This document shows positions 58,503 through 64,000 of a stretch of 64,000 bases of DNA, one piece after another (within the stretch, counting starts at the first letter, position 1; each line of letters opens with the position of its first letter). The translations under genes were made by a program, and so were the position numbers. The DNA comes from Triticum aestivum (taxonomy: Eukaryota > Streptophyta > Magnoliopsida > Poales > Poaceae), in the NCBI RefSeq assembly GCF_018294505.1, contig NC_057795.1, positions 233,117,035-233,181,034 on the forward strand. Direction: 5' to 3'. Under the pieces are notes generated by a model. That model worked only from the letters and a program-made list of their open reading frames with translations, was not told the origin of the DNA and searched no databases.

Positions 58503-59044
58503 GGTTGAAGGTCCAAAGCGCTTAGCCTGAGCCTTGGGTGTTGGAACTCGAGGTAGGAGAAGGGAAGGATCGAGTGTGGAGAGAAAAGGACAAGCCTTGG
58601 CCCCTATATAAAGAGGGTGAATATCATGCGTCCTGCGCGTGGCCGTTTGGAACTTGCCTAAAATCGAGGAGTCATACAAACAAGCGCGGTTCGGTTACCC
58701 ACACCCGTATTGATGAGAATCTCGTGATAAGGGGAACATGATCTCTGCTTCGACAAGACGTGCCACTAAAACCGCCTCGCAGCACTTGCAGTGGCAGGCT
58801 GGGAAAAACAGTCTGTAAGAACCGGGCCGTGTCGTGATGTCACACTATGAAAAGTTGCCAGCTGATTAGATTTGTGGAATATTGTGCTCTCTACGGCGGT
58901 ATGTGGAATTTGTTTTGTAGAGCCAGACACGATCCTTGTGTTCAAAATCTTCTATGGAGTATTCAGAGAAGGAACCCGCCTTGCAATGCCGAAGACAATC
59001 TGCGCGCTGGACTCATCGTCATTGAAGCCTGGTTCAGGGGCTAC
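58503..59044. other. 5' flank of the opposite-strand ORF and purine tract, outer element
   Basis: No ORF. CCTATATAAAGAGG at about 58600-58613 gives, on the minus strand, CTTTATATAGG, a possible TATA box ~105 bp upstream of the ATG at 58502. The purine-rich TTCAGGGGCTAC abuts the right LTR at 59045. Confidence 0.5.
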
Positions 59045-59513
59045 TAACGGAGTCCAGGATTAGGGGTCCTCGGATAGCCAGTCTCTGTACTTTGGCCGAA
59101 CTGTTGGACTATGAAGATGCAAGATTGAAGACTTCGTCCCGTGTCTGGATGGGACTCTCCTTTGCGTCGAAGGCAAGCTTGGCAATTCGTATATGTAGAT
59201 CTCCTTCTCTATAACCGACTCTGTGTAACCCTAGCCCCCTCCGGTGTCTATATAAACCGGAGGGTTTAGTCCGTAGGACAACAACAATCATAATCATAGG
59301 CTAGCTTCTAGGTTTAGCCTCTATGATCTCCTGGTAGATCAACTCTTGTAATACTCATATCATCAAGATCAATCAAGCAGGAAGTAGGGTATTACCTCCA
59401 TCGAGAGGGCCCGAACCGTGGTAAACATTGTGTCCCCCGCCTCCTGTTACCATTAGCCTTAGATGCACAGTTCGGGACCCCCTACCCGAGATCCGCCGGT
59501 TTTGACTCCGATA
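59045..59513 (+). repeat. Right LTR of the outer Fatima-like element
   Basis: Begins TAACGGAGTCC (mutated from TGAGGGAGTCC) and ends GACTCCGATA (from GACACCGACA). Both terminal dinucleotides differ from TG/CA, so the element has aged. The boundary is fixed by the exact GTGAG duplication. Confidence 0.9.
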
Positions 59514-61014
59514 GTGAGATAGTTGGAAAAGAAGTTTGAAGGGTTGGAGCTTCACCATATACCCTGACTGAAAAATCAAGCTGCGGGTGAATTGGCAAAG
59601 ATAGGATCCAAGAGAGAGTCTATTCCTAGCAATGTGTTTTTGGAACATATTCACTCGCCTTCAGTTCAGGAAGATCCTTTCACTGAAGAGCCCCCACAGC
59701 CTAAGAGTGCCACAGATCCGACTGAAGTCGAAGTCCCAGCCGTGGTCGACTTGATCACGGAGGTTTTGGTCGTCACTCCCGACTGGACAGTGCCATACAT
59801 TGCATATATTCTTAGGAAAGAACTTCCAGAGGATGAAGAAGAGGCTCGACAGATCGTCCGTCGATCCAAAGTCTTTACTATGATAAGAGGGCAGTTGTTC
59901 AGAGAAAGTGTAAATGGAGTCAGCCAGAAATGCATCACACTAGAAGAAGGCCGAATTATCCTCAATGATATTCACTCGGGGACCTGTGGTCACCATGCGT
60001 CCTCCCGGACCATCGTGGCTAAAGCATACCGAGACGGACTTTACTGGCCTCATGCCAACGAGATGGCAAAAGAAATAGTAGACAAATGTGAAGGCTGCCA
60101 GTTCTACTCCAACATTTCCCATAAACCCGCATCAACTCTGAAGACTATTCCCCTCATCTGGCCTTTTGCTGTCTGGGGATTAGATATGGTCGGACCTCTG
60201 AGGACTGGCAGAAGTGGCTTTACTCATGTTCTCGTAGCATTCGACAAGTTCACCAAATGGATTGAAGCCAATACCATCAAAAACCTTGAAGCAAGTACAG
60301 TTGTTAGCTTCATCAGAGAATTAACATTTAGATATGGTGTTCCGCACAGCATCATCGCTGATAATGGGTCGAACTTCGATTCTGACGAGTTCAGGGCCTT
60401 TTGTGCATCCCAAGGCCCTAGGGTCGACCATGCTTCAGTCGCCCACCCTTAGTCGAATGGACAAGCTGAAAGAGCAAATGGATTGATTCTCAAAGGAGTG
60501 AAACCCCGATTGATGCGTGACCTCAAGCATGCAGTAGGTGCCTGGGTCGACGAACTTCCATCAGTACTTTCGGGATTGAGGACGACTCCAAATCGGTCGA
60601 GTGGCCGAACTCCATTCTTCCTAGTCTACGGAGCTGAAGATGTACTCCTGAGTGATTTGCTTCACAATGCACCTCGAGTAGAAATTTTCTCAGAAGAGGA
60701 AGCAGAACAGGCTCGACAAGATGCAGTTGATCTCCTGGAAGAAAAGAGAGATGGCCTTGATTCATTCGACCATTTATCAGCAAGACCTTTGTCGATTCCA
60801 CGCCAGAAATGTGAGGGGTCGGGCATTTCAAGAGGGAGACTTGGTTCTTCGGGTGGACCAGCAGAAACTACACAAGCTCGCTCCTTCTTTGGAAGTCCCC
60901 TTCATCATCACCAAAGTGCTCCACAACGTAGCATACCGTCTTTACAACGTCGGGCACAATAAAGACGAGCCACGCGCTTGGTATGCGGAGCTGCTCCGCC
61001 CCTTTTACACTTAA
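59514..61014 (+). pseudogene. Integrase of the right-hand Tat element (with RNase H tail)
   Basis: Resumes the RNase H tail (LEKKFEGLELHHIP) with a TAG near 59520. The open stretch 59592-60452 has an H2C2-type zinc-binding site (HHASSRT...CEGCQFYSN) and the catalytic core: GLDMVGPLRTGRSGFTHVLV (first Asp), IIADNGSNFDSDEF (second Asp). A TAG at 60450-60452, at a likely CAG codon, interrupts the frame just before SNGQAERANG (catalytic Glu). The frame then shifts near 60770, and the C-terminal domain (FQEGDLVLRVDQQK, PRAWYAELLRPFYT) ends at 61014. The DDE residues are all present, but the ORF is broken twice or more. Confidence 0.88.
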
Positions 61015-61129
61015 GCATTCAGACTGATAAGATGTAATAAGAGATACCTTCTAGTTTGATTATAAAAGATTTTACAGTCTCCTGAATGATTGTTGTTTCT
61101 TTTTTACATGTCCTAAATCCCCCACTGGG

Positions 61130-61995
61130 TGCCTTAGCTGCGAATCCGCTTCGCCTAAAGCTGAAAAATCCTTCCGAGTGGTGAGCAAGCCTCCCACTCG
61201 GGGCCTTAGCCGTGAATCCATTTCGCCTAAGTTTAAAAGAAAATCCTTCCGAGTGGTGAACAAGCCTCCCACTCGGGGGCTTAGCTGCGAATCCATTTCT
61301 CCTAAGTTTAAAAGAAAATCCTACTGAGTGGTGAGCGATCCTCCTACTCGGGGGCTTAGCTCCAGTCCAGTACTCGCCTAAGTTTAAAAAATCCTACCGA
61401 GTGGTTAGCGATCCTCCCAGTCGGGGGCTTAGCCGCGAATCCGTTTCGCCTAAGTTTAGAAGAAAATCCTACGGAGTGGTGAGCGATCCTCCCATTCGGG
61501 GGCTTAGCCGCGAATCCGTGTTGCCTAAGTTTAAAAGATAATCCTACCAATTGGTGAGCGATCCTCCCACTCAGGGGCTTAGCTGCAGTCCAGTACTCGC
61601 CTAAGTTTAAAAAATCCTACCGAGTGGTGAGCGATCCTCCCACTCGGGGGATTAGCTGCAGTCCAGTACTCGCCTAAGTTTGAAAAATCCTAGCGAGTGG
61701 TGAGCGATCCTCCCACTCGGGGGATGAGCTGCAATCCAGTACTCGCCTAAGTTTGAAAAATCCTACCGAGTGTTGAGCGATCCTCCCACTCGGGGGCTTA
61801 GCTGCAGTCCAGTACTCGCCTAAGTTTGAAAAATCCTACCGAGTGGTGAGCGATCCTCCCACTTGGGGGCTTAGCTGCAGTCCAGTACTCGCCTAAGTTT
61901 GAAAAATCCTACCGAGTGGTGAGCGATCCTCCCACTCGGGGGCTTAGTTGCAGTCCAGTACTCACCTAAGCTTAAAAAATACTTCCGAGTGGTGC
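61130..61995 (+). repeat. 73-bp minisatellite after the integrase
   Basis: About 12 units of 72-75 bp, each with CCTAAGTTTAAAAAATCCTACCGAGTGG, then TGAGCGATCCTCC and CACTCGGGGGCTTAGC. GTGGTGAGC anchors start near 61179, 61254, 61329, 61401, 61476, 61551, 61624, 61697, 61770, 61843, 61916 and 61989. Early units have GCGAATCCGTTTCG, later ones GCAGTCCAGTACTCG. Confidence 0.93.
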
Positions 61996-62071
61996 AGGTC
62001 GACCACGACCCCCTCCCGAGGGCTCCACCGTCAAGAAGAAGGACGAGATTGTGCGTGTTGCCAAGGCAAAC

Positions 62072-62584
<513 letters not shown>

Positions 62585-62598
62585 TAATATTTTTTCGA

Positions 62599-63123
62599 TC
62601 ACTCGTCAGGAGAAGGGCTGGCTAGATCACAGAAGCTGTCAAGGTCAATGTTGTCTGCAATACGAGTGGAAGCCTCAAGGAAGGTGTCCATGAAGGACTG
62701 GACGGTGTGCTTCTTAGTATTCACAACCTTGAGAGCCGCCATCTTGTCTTCTCTAGCATCCTTGCAGTGCACTCGAACCAATGACAGGGCGACGTCAGCG
62801 CCACAGCGAGCGGACGACTTCTTCCTTTCCTGCACTCGGCCATGGATCTGATTTAGTCGAGTCATCAGCGACTCGAGATCTTGTGAAAGTTTCGCTTGAG
62901 GCCAAAGTTCGGCGTCAACCCGAGTCATCGCCGCCTTCAGTCGAGCCAGATAAGCAACGGCGCCGTCCAAGCGTGATTCCAACCGCAGCAAGTTCATCGC
63001 AACGTCATCTTTCACAGGACAATTGATGGGGTGGAGACCTGTCTCAATCCGCCCGGTCTCAGCCTCAAAATCCTGACAAAGTTCTACACAATCAGGAAAA
63101 ATAGTGAGTCGACAATATAACAA
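62599..63123 (-). CDS. Opposite-strand ORF of the right-hand Tat element, last exon
   Basis: Open minus-strand frame of ~160 codons ending at 62599 (ASPSPDE, stop). A splice acceptor TTGTGTAG at 63084-63088 suggests the exon begins at 63083. The protein is helical and charged, with LESRLDGAVAYLARLKAAMT and LSQDLESLMTRLNQIHGRV. No domain is recognised. Position and strand match the opposite-strand gene of the Fatima-like elements. Function unknown. Confidence 0.55.
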   Translation of the reverse strand: MLYCRLTIFPDCVELCQDFEAETGRIETGLHPINCPVKDDVAMNLLRLESRLDGAVAYLARLKAAMTRVDAELWPQAKLSQDLESLMTRLNQIHGRVQERKKSSARCGADVALSLVRVHCKDAREDKMAALKVVNTKKHTVQSFMDTFLEASTRIADNIDLDSFCDLASPSPDE

Positions 63124-63151
63124 GATACTTCAGTCGACGGCAACTAACCAG

Positions 63152-63470
63152 TCAAGCAGCGGTACATTCAAGCTTCAGGACTAGTTTTGCGGCAAGTTGT
63201 CCCAGATAGGACTCCAGTTTGCCTGTCCTGGCTCTAAGGCCTCCAACTTCATTGGTCAGGTTCTCCTTGTCCTTCTTCAGTTGCTCAACTTCCCAATAGG
63301 CATTAGAGATGGCAGTCTTCAGCTTCGTGTTCTCCTCTTCCAACTTGCCGACCGAAGCCAACTTCTTGTCTGCAAGCGCTCTCTTCTCTCGTGCTTCCTT
63401 CTGAGCAGCAGCAAGGTCCTGATACTTCTTCTCCAGATCTTCTTACATTCCCTCTAAAGAAACAACACTC
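63152..63470 (-). CDS. Opposite-strand ORF of the right-hand Tat element, coiled-coil exon
   Basis: A frame open from about 63470 down to 63152 encodes a strong heptad pattern (KLEEENTKLKTAI, VEQLKKDKENLTNEVGGLRARTGKLE). A donor TGGTTAGT lies near 63145. It is probably an exon upstream of 62599-63083. More exons likely lie at 63600-63730. Confidence 0.5.
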
Positions 63471-64000
63471 CTTAGACGAGCCTGAAGCTGACGGTTTTCA
63501 CTACGCACATCTGCTTGTGTGATGTGACTCGGTTCAAAGAGACTGAAAGAAAAAACACTGAAAGGCGCAAGCTACTGGGTGGACAAGTGTCGAGTGGTTA
63601 CCTCCCATGATGGATGTTTCTTCTTGAGCAGTCTTGAGATCCTTCTTTGCCAGTTCAAGATCAAGTTCGAGGCTGATGTGCTTCTTGTTTAACTTAGAAA
63701 GCCGAGCTCCAAGATCACAAGACCTCTGTAGTCAGCGAGAGAGATATATCAGTCGACATAAATAAAAGACAATGATAGTGAAAGTAACTCTAAGAATACT
63801 GTCGAATCAAATATTCAACAGTAGTCTCGGGGACTAGACCCAGTGGGTGCACTTAGCGTGCCCCCACTGATCTAGAACAACACTCAACACGGTCTGCCCA
63901 GCGTGAGTCAAAAAAGAGTGTAAAAAAAGTAGATTCTAAGACCTCAGCCGACAGCCAGCAGTCGACCGTGGTCTCGGGGACTACACCCAGTGGGTGCACT
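63471..64000. repeat. Introns and duplicated motif at the right edge
   Basis: Mostly non-coding; possible small minus-strand exons at about 63600-63730. The string GTCTCGGGGACTA(G/C)ACCCAGTGGGTGCACT occurs at about 63824-63853 and again at 63971-64000, so a ~147-bp tandem unit begins here and runs past the edge. Confidence 0.55.

Larger units (their letters stand above)
41838..59513 (+). mobile_element. Outer Fatima-like Tat-lineage element (non-autonomous)
   Basis: LTRs at 41838-42310 and 59045-59513, exact 5-bp duplication, primer site TTGGTGCTTTCATTGAGAGT. It encodes gag-protease on the plus strand (42358-45503) and a spliced ORF on the minus strand (58502-56911 and 48111-46752). No RT, RNase H or integrase. 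Without the nested copy it would be ~8.9 kb. The name Fatima rests on the LTR start TGAGGGAGTCCAGGATTAGG and the primer site. Confidence 0.9.

Overview
This window looks like intergenic, heterochromatic DNA from a large-genome grass, most likely a Triticeae species (wheat, barley or a relative). I found no ordinary host gene. Nearly everything assignable is a transposable element, and the elements are nested in one another. The organism call rests on recognised repeat styles: a Sabrina/WHAM-like LTR, Fatima-like LTRs with the usual priming site, and CACTA elements with long subterminal repeats. Family names are given from memory of repeat style and are tentative; structures, boundaries and duplications are read directly.

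Left part (1-12072): a minus-strand Sabrina/WHAM-type gypsy element runs off the left edge. Its 5' LTR is 10289-12072. Its gag-like ORF is split by a complete plus-strand LTR element (1355-9820) with two ~1-kb LTRs, a tRNA-iMet-type priming site, a polypurine tract, a gag ORF and a long Cys/His/Met-rich second reading frame, but no reverse transcriptase or integrase.

Middle left (12073-27664): CACTA DNA-transposon territory. Two paralogous CACTA right arms end at 15748 and 27664. Between them lie gypsy-type non-coding sequence (15749-16940), an LTR-like repeat (16941-19190), a decayed CACTA transposase tail (19204-20560) and a convergent spliced GRF-zinc-finger gene remnant (21083-21860, minus). 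A tRNA-derived SINE-like sequence lies near 21985-22095. A 1375-bp CACTA miniature element with perfect 20-bp termini (23576-24950) carries a 5S-rRNA-like segment.

Middle right (27665-36537): a minus-strand Tat-lineage gypsy element (integrase at 27665-27866, RT/RNase H at 34404-35794) is interrupted by a copia-type element (27867-34403) that has gag and an extra 3' ORF but no pol. The copia element's 3' LTR is truncated and fused to the integrase. A Sabrina/WHAM-type LTR fragment (35795-36537) sits in the RT region.

Right part (36538-64000): a plus-strand Tat-lineage element starts inside that LTR fragment and runs past the right edge. It has LTR, gag, protease, RT, RNase H, integrase, a 73-bp minisatellite and an opposite-strand coiled-coil ORF. 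Its RNase H-integrase junction is split by a Fatima-like element (41838-59513, TSD GTGAG). That element is itself split by a second Fatima-like copy in the opposite orientation (48112-56910). Both Fatima-like copies encode gag-protease on one strand and a multi-exon gene on the other.

Most coding regions are broken by stops and frameshifts. Several stops fit C-to-T decay at CGA, CAG or TGG codons, as expected for methylated, silenced repeats.
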